Shown: one piece after another, positions 17,214 through 25,570 of the stretch
Position numbering within the stretch: the first letter of the stretch is position 1
Layout: each line of letters opens with the position of its first letter
Origin: JBCCCJ01 sp039029315
Lineage (GTDB): Bacteria; Bacteroidota; Bacteroidia; J057
DNA: 36,030 nt
Assembly (NCBI GenBank): GCA_039029315.1
Contig: JBCCGK010000113.1
Span: 1 to 36,030 of the forward strand
Direction of reading: 5' to 3'
Program-made: the position numbers and the translations under genes
Notes under the pieces: model-generated
Database searches by the model: none
What the model was told of the DNA's origin: nothing
The model's input: only the letters and a program-made list of their open reading frames with translations

Positions 17214-17996
17214 TTACCAGCTGAGTTCTTCTTTGTCTAGAATGGCTTGTATCCCTCTTTTACAATCTGGCGTGGCTCGGGCGTAGGCGTTCATTTTGGC
17301 TGCAAACTTCATGGCATTCTCCATCGGGAAATCCTGAATATCAGCAATCATTTTTTTAGTCAACTGCATAGAACCAGCAGAATTCTGGGTACACAATCGA
17401 TTGGCAAATTGCATGACATAGCCTTGTATCTCTGCTTGTGGAATGATCCGGGTAATCAATTGATAATCCCAGGCTTTGCGGGCATCGATCATATCCCCCG
17501 AGAGCATGAGTTCTTTGCTTCTGGTTTCTCCTACTTTCCTAAGCAAAAACATCATTGCAAGAGCTGGGACCATCCCAATCCGAACCTCTGGCAACCCAAA
17601 TCTGGCCTCAGGTGTAGCAAAGACAAAATCAGCGGCCAATAATAGCGAACATCCCCCTCCAGCTGCATCTCCTTCGACCTGGGCGATGATCAATTTGGTC
17701 GATCTGTAAATGCTCATCAAGACTTGCATCATACTGTTGGAATCAGCAGCTTGCTGTTCCAGGGAATAATTCTGTATCCTTTGAAGGTATTCCGAATCCA
17801 ATCCACTGGAAAATACCTTCCCATTTGCCTTCAGGATTAAGAGCTTGACATTTGGATCTTGCTCGGAAGCCATTAGCGCATCTCTTAACTCAATCAACAA
17901 TACATCAGTAATTGAATTTTGTTCCTTTGGCCGATTTAGAGTAATGGTACCAACTCGATCCTCTACCTTGTATTCCAAACTTTTGTACAACTTCAT
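17214..17996 (-). CDS. Enoyl-CoA hydratase/isomerase family (crotonase) protein
   Basis: 260 residues, the usual size of a single-domain crotonase. The CoA-binding segment GKVFSSGLDSEYL and oxyanion-hole loop GDAAGGGCSLLLAAD are conserved. The first catalytic Glu of classical enoyl-CoA hydratases (Glu144 in rat, in GGGCEL) is Ser117 here, whereas the second (Glu164 in rat) is kept as E137 in FGLPEVRIGM. This pattern fits isomerases, methylglutaconyl-CoA hydratase-like or PaaG-like members better than a standard hydratase, so the reaction is left open. It is upstream of the small membrane protein gene and preceded by palindromic sequences that may be an operator. Confidence 0.88.
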   Translation of the reverse strand: MKLYKSLEYKVEDRVGTITLNRPKEQNSITDVLLIELRDALMASEQDPNVKLLILKANGKVFSSGLDSEYLQRIQNYSLEQQAADSNSMMQVLMSIYRSTKLIIAQVEGDAAGGGCSLLLAADFVFATPEARFGLPEVRIGMVPALAMMFLLRKVGETRSKELMLSGDMIDARKAWDYQLITRIIPQAEIQGYVMQFANRLCTQNSAGSMQLTKKMIADIQDFPMENAMKFAAKMNAYARATPDCKRGIQAILDKEELSW

Positions 17997-18004
17997 TCAG
18001 GCTA

Positions 18005-18078
18005 CAAATTTTCACTAGACAAATCACAAACAGTCACAAGCTAAGTGAAAATTTGGCTCTGACCAAATGATCATTTGG
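18005..18078. promoter_or_regulatory. Palindrome-rich region upstream of the crotonase gene (possible operator)
   Basis: CAAATTTTCACT (18005-18016) and AGTGAAAATTTG (18044-18055) are perfect 12-bp inverted arms with a 27-nt spacer. CCAAATGATCATTTGG (18063-18078) is a perfect 16-bp palindrome. Both lie in the 97-bp gap between comEC and the crotonase start, 9-82 bp upstream of that start. Dyad sites of this size suit a TetR- or GntR-type repressor; no such gene is in the window. Alternatively the region ends the comEC transcript. Confidence 0.4.
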
Positions 18079-18093
18079 AATTGCAGAACAGGT

Positions 18094-19635
18094 CTAAGCT
18101 GCTGTTGTCAGAACGGGGCTGAGTCTGGGGCGAAGGGATATTTTGGGTAGCAAAATGAATCCACATGCACAGGCCAATTGAATCAGAATAATCCCGATTG
18201 CAGGATGATCCCATTCAAAATTTGTGAGAACAGCATGAGGAAGACTGGTAATCCAAAGTGCTATTTCGTACAAGAGCCGGAGCAGTCCCTCAACACAGAT
18301 GCCCAGCAACTCATTGATCAGTGGAATGTGACTACACAAAACCAGCAAAAACCCACAAAAAACGACTAAAAATGACAAAGATGTAACCAATAAATTGGAA
18401 AGAAGAAAATAGGTGGGAAACTGACCAAAATACATCCAGACAAAAGGAGTTGTCGCAGTTGTCGCAATCACTGTTACGCCTATGCCACTATACACCTTGT
18501 TGAGCCAGTTGAGTTCACATTTCACCCATCGTTCGTAGATCGGCAACAACAAGACTATGCCAATCACGGCGCTGTATGACAATTGAAATCCAGCCTGCCA
18601 GGCCTGTTGAGGGTCGACAAATAATTGGACAATGGCGGCAATCGCAATTAAATTGAGCAAATGATATCGTTGGTACCCAATCCGAAAGAGAAGTACTGCT
18701 CCCAACATCAGAACTGCACGAACAACCGCAGGGCCACAGCCGGTCAAAAACATATAGAGGATCAGCAAGCCTAGAACAAGCAAATGTTTGATCCGCAGAC
18801 CATACCTCATCAAATGGAACGGACTACAGAGTTTGGTCAAAATCATGAAGATAATGCCAATGTGCAAGCCGGATATCGCCAGAATATGACTGAGTCCAGC
18901 TCCTGCAAATACTTCCCGAACTTCTGGATTCAAGCCGCTTTTGTCACCCAAAAACATGGCCTGGGCAATACCTGCCAAATCAGGGTCGGATATCAGAGAC
19001 CTGATTTTGTGAGACAATCGGATTTGCCATGATTGACTGATATATTGAATGCCATGCCTGGGGTTTCCCTCCGTTACAGCTTTGACATAAGCGCCATAGA
19101 AGACCCTGTTTCTATGCAAGTAGGTGAGGTATGACGGATGAGGACTTTGAATGTTATGCAAGGAGGCCAATACCAGAAGAGAATCATGTTCTTCCAGATC
19201 AAGATTCATGTCAGAAGCAAAGTACAGCTGAATTCTGCCGCTACGTTTTTCCCATAGACTATCGATCTGTATAGCTGAAATGTCCATCCATGCCTTTTTT
19301 CCCCACTCATTAGTCTTGACGGCGGAGACCAAATGCCCAACAAGATAGATTTGTTGGCAATTCACATCCTCCAAGGCATCGGCTTCCTTGAAGGGAGTAG
19401 AAACTTGCTGACGTCCGGCGCCAAGTCCAAAGGCGATCAGATAGACCATGATGGCAATGAGGTGATTGCGCCAGAGGGAGACACGTTTGGAGCGAATCAG
19501 GATGCTGAGGCAGAAGATCAGCAAGGCTGGTATGCCGATATATACAGGCAAAAGACCTAAGTGTTCTGCACTGAGGATTCCAAGTACGAAACAGATGGCA
19601 AACTTAAACAATGGCGCATGGATCAGGGCTTTCAT
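18094..19635 (-). CDS. comEC: ComEC/Rec2-family competence protein, short form
   Basis: 513 residues. ComEC forms the inner-membrane channel for single-stranded DNA during natural transformation. The N-terminal part (about 1-200) has membrane helices plus the soluble DUF4131-like OB-type segment (INCQQIYLVGHLVS-like region before IRLYFASDMNLD). The Competence domain follows with the family hallmark HILAISGLHIGIIF and the GCGPAVVRAVLMLGAVLL segment, and about ten membrane helices. The protein ends with ISLRPRLSPVLTTAA after the last helices, so the C-terminal metallo-beta-lactamase domain of full-length (about 700-800 aa) ComEC is absent. There is no sign of a frameshifted continuation in the 94 bp that follow. 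Other com genes are not in the window. Confidence 0.88.
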   Translation of the reverse strand: MKALIHAPLFKFAICFVLGILSAEHLGLLPVYIGIPALLIFCLSILIRSKRVSLWRNHLIAIMVYLIAFGLGAGRQQVSTPFKEADALEDVNCQQIYLVGHLVSAVKTNEWGKKAWMDISAIQIDSLWEKRSGRIQLYFASDMNLDLEEHDSLLVLASLHNIQSPHPSYLTYLHRNRVFYGAYVKAVTEGNPRHGIQYISQSWQIRLSHKIRSLISDPDLAGIAQAMFLGDKSGLNPEVREVFAGAGLSHILAISGLHIGIIFMILTKLCSPFHLMRYGLRIKHLLVLGLLILYMFLTGCGPAVVRAVLMLGAVLLFRIGYQRYHLLNLIAIAAIVQLFVDPQQAWQAGFQLSYSAVIGIVLLLPIYERWVKCELNWLNKVYSGIGVTVIATTATTPFVWMYFGQFPTYFLLSNLLVTSLSFLVVFCGFLLVLCSHIPLINELLGICVEGLLRLLYEIALWITSLPHAVLTNFEWDHPAIGIILIQLACACGFILLPKISLRPRLSPVLTTAA

Positions 19636-20010
19636 ATCCCGAAGAAATCCTGATTTTGCACATCTTCTAGGGAAAGCTTGAGGCTAAAGTCAGAGGGACG
19701 CTTTTTTCTACGATATCCAGTTTTTTCTCCCTGATTTCCCTATTTGAAGGGAGAGGCATTGAGAGCCTTGCGACCTCTGAGGATTTTTCTGTATAAGATA
19801 TTGGACAGCCGATCGTCAGATTTACTCAGAAGCTGTCCGAAAAATACAACAGTCTGAAAGGAAAATCAGCAAAAAAGGTAACTGAAAAGATGGTTGTATC
19901 CCCTCAATTTATGGAAAGGAGAGAAAGCGGGGACTTACTCATGGTAATGCAACAATGGACCAAATGACAGGAGAGGGAATGGAAACTCTCTTGCTTGCTC
20001 AGACATGTAT
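19636..20010. other. Intergenic gap downstream of the FtsX-type permease gene
   Basis: No gene seen in these 375 bp. TTGGACAGC (19801-19809) and GCTGTCCGA (19832-19840) form a 9-bp stem (one G-U) and are the only clear dyad. It may contain the terminator of the large envelope operon, which ends at 20011, and the promoter of comEC. Confidence 0.5.
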
Positions 20011-21585
20011 CTATTCTCGATCGTACAACAAATCTCCGGGAGTTCTGCTGAGGATGCGGGATGCCAGACTATAAAGAACCACAAAGCTGATTCCCATGAT
20101 CGCCAGGACTGCTACCAGGGTCCACCAGTTCAGCAGGTCGAAGTATTGTTGTCCGCGTTCCAGTTCACTGCGAAAGATCCATAACAATAGACGAATCCCG
20201 CCCAGGCTGCCAAATATCCAGGAGACCAGCAGACTGCCTAGAATCGAGGCGGCAAGAAAGCCTGTGATCATATTGAGGTAGGTGCTGATCAGGGTCCGAT
20301 TGTCTAGTCCAAAAGCTTTAAATGTGCCAATGTTTCGACGAATCTTGTCCAAATGCCTTCGGAAGACTGCTGACAAAAACAAACAGATACTCAAGACACT
20401 GAAACCAATTAGTATGAGAGAAATGGTATAAGTGAGTTTGCTGACAAAATTGAAATTTTCTCTGGCTTCTACCTGAGCCATGTCGATTTCCAAATCAAAC
20501 TCCTGTTTGCAATATTCCCTGAACTCTCGGATGCGGTCCAGGTTTTCGAAATTGATGTTCAAATTGTCATACTCATCCTCCTTGGTAAAGAGGTTAAATT
20601 GGGTAGAAAAACAACGCAGGAAGTCAAATTGCCGGAATGCCGCATCTTCTTGCATTCGCCCAAATACGGCTCTCAGTTTTTTCTCATCTGGCTTTGGCGT
20701 TAGACTGATACCAACCAGATATCCTGCTTGATGAGAGAGTGTATAGGAATTGACTGGAGAAGGAAATGGATCAAAAGGAGAAAATTCATCAGCATGTGTC
20801 TCCATGAACCAACTTTCCATCACCTGCTGAAACTGTCCTGCTGTGGCCTCATCTCCTTCTACAAAAAACAGGAAATCAGTCGTATGCCTGGGATGAAATG
20901 GATTTTGAGCAGAAGCCCCAAATCGTTGGCTATAGAAAAATGGAGTTGTGGCAAAAGAAGAAAGGCCCGGAAGTTCATCTACGATGGCCACGATGGGCAA
21001 GGGGATCATGATGTCTTCGTCAGTTGTGGTAGGGAAGGCTGTCGGGATATGAGAAGCATCTTCTTCATAGCCAAATTCTTGTAGGAATGCTTGCGTAACA
21101 ATCAAGCCAGCATCCTGCTCTCCAGAAAATCCTGTTCCATGTAGTCTATTGTCTTCAGCGAGAATTTTCTCAAGGAGGGGATTGCCAAGCTCCAATGTTC
21201 TACCTACGACTGAATAGGTCCCTTCCTTGTCGACTTGTGGAAATCGGAGGGTGAACCGAAAGTTACCCGTTACGTTTTTATACCGAAATTCTGAACGGAC
21301 AGCTTCTTCATTCAGGCGTCCCTTGATGGTCGCGATGCTATCCATCTTGCCAAAAGGCACACTGATGTTGATCCAGTTGATAAAAGGATCATCCATTTTT
21401 CTCCCCAAATATTCGAGGCTTCCATTGGCAAATCCGATGGCACAAAAGGTAACAAACAAGATTACGATCAGTACCCAGGCATTTCTATACCGATGCCCCA
21501 TGAGTGCTTTTCCCTCTTTTCGGAAAAACAATTGCCGAAAATCTTTATGTAACGTCAATTTTGTAGAGGAAGAATCAGAGGACAT
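20011..21585 (-). CDS. FtsX/MacB-type ABC transporter permease
   Basis: 524 residues. Topology is that of type VII ABC permeases: one N-terminal helix (AWVLIVILFVTFCAIGFANG, about 31-50), a periplasmic domain of some 330 residues, then three helices (ISLILIGFSVLSICLFLSAV; MITGFLAASILGSLLVSWIF; LVAVLAIMGISFVVLYSLAS). The segment RRHLDKIRRNIGTFKAFGLD after helix 2 is the typical FtsX coupling loop. Such permeases do not move solutes through a pore but drive lipoprotein release, periplasmic efflux, or activation of cell-wall hydrolases. It overlaps the ATPase gene by 11 bp, indicating translational coupling, and is last in the envelope operon. The periplasmic domain could contact the vWA proteins encoded upstream (inference). 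Confidence 0.9.
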   Translation of the reverse strand: MSSDSSSTKLTLHKDFRQLFFRKEGKALMGHRYRNAWVLIVILFVTFCAIGFANGSLEYLGRKMDDPFINWINISVPFGKMDSIATIKGRLNEEAVRSEFRYKNVTGNFRFTLRFPQVDKEGTYSVVGRTLELGNPLLEKILAEDNRLHGTGFSGEQDAGLIVTQAFLQEFGYEEDASHIPTAFPTTTDEDIMIPLPIVAIVDELPGLSSFATTPFFYSQRFGASAQNPFHPRHTTDFLFFVEGDEATAGQFQQVMESWFMETHADEFSPFDPFPSPVNSYTLSHQAGYLVGISLTPKPDEKKLRAVFGRMQEDAAFRQFDFLRCFSTQFNLFTKEDEYDNLNINFENLDRIREFREYCKQEFDLEIDMAQVEARENFNFVSKLTYTISLILIGFSVLSICLFLSAVFRRHLDKIRRNIGTFKAFGLDNRTLISTYLNMITGFLAASILGSLLVSWIFGSLGGIRLLLWIFRSELERGQQYFDLLNWWTLVAVLAIMGISFVVLYSLASRILSRTPGDLLYDRE

Positions 21586-22417
21586 CTTCTAGTTTGGTTA
21601 TTCGTTTGACAGCAGTGGACAATACAGGTACTGAATTTCCGTCAGAATCCATCCAACTCCTTTGTCCCTGTTCATCTTTTTGACTGGTAAATATATTCTT
21701 CTTGTGAAGAATCCCGGTTTTTTGTGGCTTTTGCAAGACGAGTAGCATGTCTGCAAATTCCTCCATTAAGCCGATATTGTGTGACACGATGATCGCCGTC
21801 CGGTTTTTTTCTTCTATCGTTTGGCAAAGGCGACTCATGAGAATCCGTGAATTCTCCACATCGAGATTGCCAGTAGGTTCATCTCCGAAAAGTACGGTAA
21901 AACTGGGGGTGATCGCCCGAACAAAGGCTACTCTTTGTTGTTCACCTCCCGAGAGTTCAAAGGCTTTCTTTTGCTCGTCCACTTTTTCCAGTCCCAACTC
22001 ATCCATCACCTGTCTGGCATGCTGGATAGATTCACTTCTGGATTTGCCCTGAATCATCTGAGTGATACAGATGTTTTCATAAGCAGTAAAATTGGGCATC
22101 AGATTGGTCTTCTGAAAAATGAAGCTGTAATGCTCATTTCGGATCCGGGAAATGTTCAGATCGTTTTCAGATTTCCATAAATGTTCAAAGGCGTACCCTT
22201 CTCCTTCTTCATCAGGAAAAAAGGTAATATCCGATCCCGGGAGAAAGGTGTGATTCATCAATCCCAGGGTTTCGAGCGTTGTACTTTTCCCCCCGCCAGA
22301 GACGCTCATCAGACCGATCAGGCCGCCCCTGGGAATATCTAGTTCGGGGATATGAACCACAACCTCCATCCCATCATAAGAGCATTGGAGGTTGCGGATA
22401 CGAAATAATGGATTCAT
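21575..22417 (-). CDS. ABC transporter ATP-binding protein (LolD/MacB-like)
   Basis: 280 residues. Walker A is SVSGGGKST (38-46): the first glycine of GxxxxGKS is Ser38, while K44 and S45 are kept. Q-loop Q102 (FIFQKTNL), signature LSGGEQQ (155-161), Walker B VLFGDEP with D179-E180 followed by TGNLD, and switch H213 are all present, so ATP hydrolysis is expected. The GDEPTGNLD and Q-loop context place it with LolD/FtsE/MacB ATPases, which pair with FtsX-type permeases. The C-terminal ~45 residues (from about 235, containing SQKDEQGQRSWMDSDG) extend beyond the core. It starts 5 bp after the vWA gene and overlaps the permease gene. Confidence 0.92.
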   Translation of the reverse strand: MNPLFRIRNLQCSYDGMEVVVHIPELDIPRGGLIGLMSVSGGGKSTTLETLGLMNHTFLPGSDITFFPDEEGEGYAFEHLWKSENDLNISRIRNEHYSFIFQKTNLMPNFTAYENICITQMIQGKSRSESIQHARQVMDELGLEKVDEQKKAFELSGGEQQRVAFVRAITPSFTVLFGDEPTGNLDVENSRILMSRLCQTIEEKNRTAIIVSHNIGLMEEFADMLLVLQKPQKTGILHKKNIFTSQKDEQGQRSWMDSDGNSVPVLSTAVKRITKLEDVL

Positions 22418-22422
22418 ATTCC

Positions 22423-24882
22423 TTATGGCAACAAAGTTTGTTCAATCCAATAATAGGTTCGGTCATTGGACATGAACGAATATTTATAATTATTTGCGTG
22501 GAAAATTTTCTCAATTTCCTGAAGTTTTTCCCGGATCTGGTTGACATATTTATGAAACTCATGGTCGGGAACAGCCTTCTTGTCTTCGAGATTTTTGAGA
22601 GATTGGGATGACAATAATCCACTGGTTGCAGGAATGCCAAAGACTTTGTTACTCACTTCTTCCATGCTCATTTCTTCCATCTCTGCACGATCGAGGTTGC
22701 CAACATGTGCCTCCAACAAAGAGATCCAGGCTTCCACCATGGCCCGACGGGCTTCAAAATTGTTGGTGGCATCGACCAGACGACCCAAATCCCTTGCGAG
22801 ATCCCCTAGCTCATTTCTCGTCAAAAACAACACATACTGGAAAAGAGAATTGCCATGACCTTTCACCTGCACAGGGGCATAGGCTTCCATGAATAATTGG
22901 TAGTTTTTGCCTGCGATTTGTTGCAATTGATCCTGATCCAGCTTCAGGGTTTCACTCAAATACAGCATGATTGCAGGAGTAAAGGAGCTAACGTATGGAC
23001 TGTTGGACTCTGGCGTATCACCGATCACATCAGATACAGCATCTCCAGAGACCACAATATCTTCTACCCCTTGCAGGAATTTGTCTGTATGGTCCAGAGA
23101 GACCTTGACAAGATCTTCGACTTCTTTCTGAATAATCTTTGGGTCTCGCGTAGAACCAGGAAGGGTATAAATCAAAGAAGCAGCAGTTGCCCCATTGTTG
23201 ATCTTCATGATTTGCGGCCCGACTGTTTCCAGAACCGGAAAACTGATTTTTACATCCTTGATCTTCACCTGACTCTGATAGATCTTCATGGCGACGGTCT
23301 TCATCAGGTGCTTGTTCTGAGAAACAAAATCTTCAAAGGTGGCATGTCCGCCAGGATTCCTTGCCTGGAAGACCATGAAGTTTGCTTTATAATCGCGGAG
23401 AAGGGAGATGATTTCATTGGGAGGAACCTGGGTGGGATCTTCTCGTGAGTGATTCCCAGCATCTCCAATCAGAACCACAATATTGGTATGTTCTTTCGAC
23501 ATCCCAAGACTCTTTACGGCCGTCTTTAGGCCATAAAAGACGGCTTCTGGTTTGTCTGAATCTTTGTAATCCTTAGCATCTATTGTGCTTAAAAACTCAG
23601 CGACCTTTGTACCATCAGATGTCAATCTGGCACTTTCTACTTTGCGGGTGGTTTCTGCGTAGTCGCGATAGGCAACAGCTCCAAATCGGATTTTATTCGG
23701 GTGAATGTTTTGTGCGCCCAATTCGCGAATGGTGTTTCGGATAGCTTCGCTGATTGGCTTAAAGTATGGTCCCATACTGGTGGTGGCATCTACTACAAAG
23801 ACAACATCTATGTTTCTCAGACCCTTTTTGGCCTCTCCATGTCTGTCCTGAATTTCGGCCAATAATTCCGGGGTGATTTTGCCATGTTGGGAGTTGATAT
23901 CTCCCATCAAACCTACACGAACAACCCCATTGTTATTGCCCAGTACAGGAAAGCGCCTCCATTCTCCCTTGTTGCGATTTTCTTTAGGATCATCATTCCA
24001 GAGGGTTTCTTTTCCTTTAGGAGTCCCCCCCATCTGATAGGTCAAGGCTGCTTCTCGATTGGAGAAGAATTTGACGAGTTGTGACTTGCTGCTTCTTTCC
24101 TTGACTGCTGTTTCTGTCCAGTTGGGTTCCAGAGCGACTCTGTGATCCCATTGCACGATGCGACTTGTTGGCACCCAACCACTGATGCTATTGGTGATCC
24201 GATCACCCTGACGTGCTCTGGCTTCTCTTCCGAGCAGGACTGCCTTCTTGCCATTCAACTCCCCATATTTATAGATATAGAAGACATTGAACAATCCCGC
24301 AGATCGGCTTCCCGGTTGATCCAAAGATGGGCTTAAGTGGAATTTGACTTCTTTGGCAGCTAGCTCATCGAACTTGTTCTTCTTGGTATCGAGGGTCTCC
24401 AATGTATTCAGAATCATGGCCTTCTTGTTGATTGAACTCTTGTCAGGCGTAACGAGGCAACGAATCCACAGCAAGAGCTTTTCTTTGTGAATCCATCCAA
24501 AATCTTTTGCTTCGGTACTAAACGCCAGCTCTTCCATCCCCATACCAAACTTGGGATCTTTGACCAGTCTGAGGTATTCGCCCTGTTCCTGGTAGACATA
24601 CAGAAGTTCCAGAAATCCCAGAGTAGCAACCTTGCTGCCACCATTTGGCTGGGAGGTTGTCACATTGTTGACTCTGTCAGAGTACACTTGCCAGGCGGCA
24701 CCTTCAAAGACTTCCCCTTTCTTGGCAGGGGCTAAATCTACCCCCATCACTGGATTGGTATACTTGGAAGGCCAATCCTTTGCTTTGGCTCCCTTTGGAA
24801 GCGTTTGGGCAAACAAGGCAGTGCCTAGAATGAATAAAAGAGCAGTAGTAGTTATGTGCTGAATAGTTGAAACCAATTTCAT
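22423..24882 (-). CDS. Exported vWA-domain protein, TssR-like
   Basis: 819 residues with a signal peptide (ITTTALLFILGTALFAQ). Residues about 30-350 form an N-terminal module without recognised motifs. A von Willebrand factor A domain follows at about 358-545: the MIDAS is DATTS (D365-x-T-x-S369) in VVFVVDATTSM, with later vWA strands RFGAVAYRDY and NIVVLIGDAGNHS. The C-terminal ~250 residues are mostly helical and end with KYSFMSNDRTYYWIEQ. Size, order and periplasmic location recall TssR, the vWA component of Bacteroidota type VI secretion systems, but no other T6SS gene is here and the resemblance is from memory, not a search. It is 3 bp from the vWA lipoprotein gene upstream and 5 bp from the ATPase gene downstream, so it belongs to the operon. 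Confidence 0.85.
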   Translation of the reverse strand: MKLVSTIQHITTTALLFILGTALFAQTLPKGAKAKDWPSKYTNPVMGVDLAPAKKGEVFEGAAWQVYSDRVNNVTTSQPNGGSKVATLGFLELLYVYQEQGEYLRLVKDPKFGMGMEELAFSTEAKDFGWIHKEKLLLWIRCLVTPDKSSINKKAMILNTLETLDTKKNKFDELAAKEVKFHLSPSLDQPGSRSAGLFNVFYIYKYGELNGKKAVLLGREARARQGDRITNSISGWVPTSRIVQWDHRVALEPNWTETAVKERSSKSQLVKFFSNREAALTYQMGGTPKGKETLWNDDPKENRNKGEWRRFPVLGNNNGVVRVGLMGDINSQHGKITPELLAEIQDRHGEAKKGLRNIDVVFVVDATTSMGPYFKPISEAIRNTIRELGAQNIHPNKIRFGAVAYRDYAETTRKVESARLTSDGTKVAEFLSTIDAKDYKDSDKPEAVFYGLKTAVKSLGMSKEHTNIVVLIGDAGNHSREDPTQVPPNEIISLLRDYKANFMVFQARNPGGHATFEDFVSQNKHLMKTVAMKIYQSQVKIKDVKISFPVLETVGPQIMKINNGATAASLIYTLPGSTRDPKIIQKEVEDLVKVSLDHTDKFLQGVEDIVVSGDAVSDVIGDTPESNSPYVSSFTPAIMLYLSETLKLDQDQLQQIAGKNYQLFMEAYAPVQVKGHGNSLFQYVLFLTRNELGDLARDLGRLVDATNNFEARRAMVEAWISLLEAHVGNLDRAEMEEMSMEEVSNKVFGIPATSGLLSSQSLKNLEDKKAVPDHEFHKYVNQIREKLQEIEKIFHANNYKYSFMSNDRTYYWIEQTLLP

Positions 24883-24885
24883 AAG

Positions 24886-25536
24886 TTATAAGCTAAGGTC
24901 GTGAGAAAGTTGTTGATAAGAAATCGATCTGAGCCGAGAATTTGTAAACTGCTTAGAGGGTGGAACCTCTGTTTCTGTATAGATCAGGACGTTGGTGTTC
25001 TCAACGTGGTCCCCAAAGGCTGCAAGTAATCTTTCCAAAAAGACATCTTTGGCAAGATCGTGGAGACTTGGAGACATGAACAAGTTCAAATCCACCTCTC
25101 CTTCCTTCCAGGGAAGAGAGTCTGGATCGAGGTAGGACAAGAGCCTGTCAGCTTCTTCCAGTGGTTTGGGAATGGAAGGGAATTTTTGGGAAATGGCACT
25201 CCTTATCAGACCCAGTTTCTCTTCTGTCTGACTGACGACAGGTTGAGAAGTGTCACTAAAGTATACCAGAAATTCTCTTTCTGCCTGGATTTGTCTTTTC
25301 GTACGCCAATTGATCCAGGATCGAATGTCACTTCGGTTAGTGGACTCACTGGCATCAATATAGAAGAGGGCAAATGCAGGCGGAGCCACTGTCGCAATCG
25401 AAGCGAGCCCCGGAGCAGTATTCTCTTGCTTCGGGGCCTCAGTACATTGCACATGCAAGAGCAATACACTGAGCATGACCAACATCCGTGGAAATGGAAG
25501 TGGAAAAGCAAGGAATCCTACTCTGGGTTTCTTCAT
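24886..25536 (-). CDS. vWA-like lipoprotein paralogous to the C-terminus of the barrel protein
   Basis: 216 residues. The N-terminus has a long signal (MLVMLSVLLLHVQC) with Cys31 as probable lipidation site, although the lipobox (HVQC) is atypical. After a short linker comes an alpha/beta domain, FALFYIDASES (D61-A-S63-E-S65, a perfect MIDAS DxSxS pattern), then FLVYFSDTSQP (89-99), FPSIPKPLEEADRLL (119-133), AAFGDHVENTNVLIYTETEV (172-191). The same blocks in the same order form the last ~158 residues of the barrel protein encoded next upstream, so the two are paralogous. A periplasmic or surface-anchored metal-dependent binding domain is inferred. Gaps are 34 bp upstream and 3 bp downstream, inside the operon. 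Confidence 0.82.
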   Translation of the reverse strand: MKKPRVGFLAFPLPFPRMLVMLSVLLLHVQCTEAPKQENTAPGLASIATVAPPAFALFYIDASESTNRSDIRSWINWRTKRQIQAEREFLVYFSDTSQPVVSQTEEKLGLIRSAISQKFPSIPKPLEEADRLLSYLDPDSLPWKEGEVDLNLFMSPSLHDLAKDVFLERLLAAFGDHVENTNVLIYTETEVPPSKQFTNSRLRSISYQQLSHDLSL

Positions 25537-25570
25537 GCCGACAGGTTCTAAAGATCCTGATTGTTGCTAC

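Noticed and set aside
20011..22417. Reading the ABC pair as FtsE/FtsX of cell division
   Set aside because: The permease's ~330-residue periplasmic domain is far larger than that of FtsX, and the neighbours are envelope vWA/PKD genes rather than division genes.
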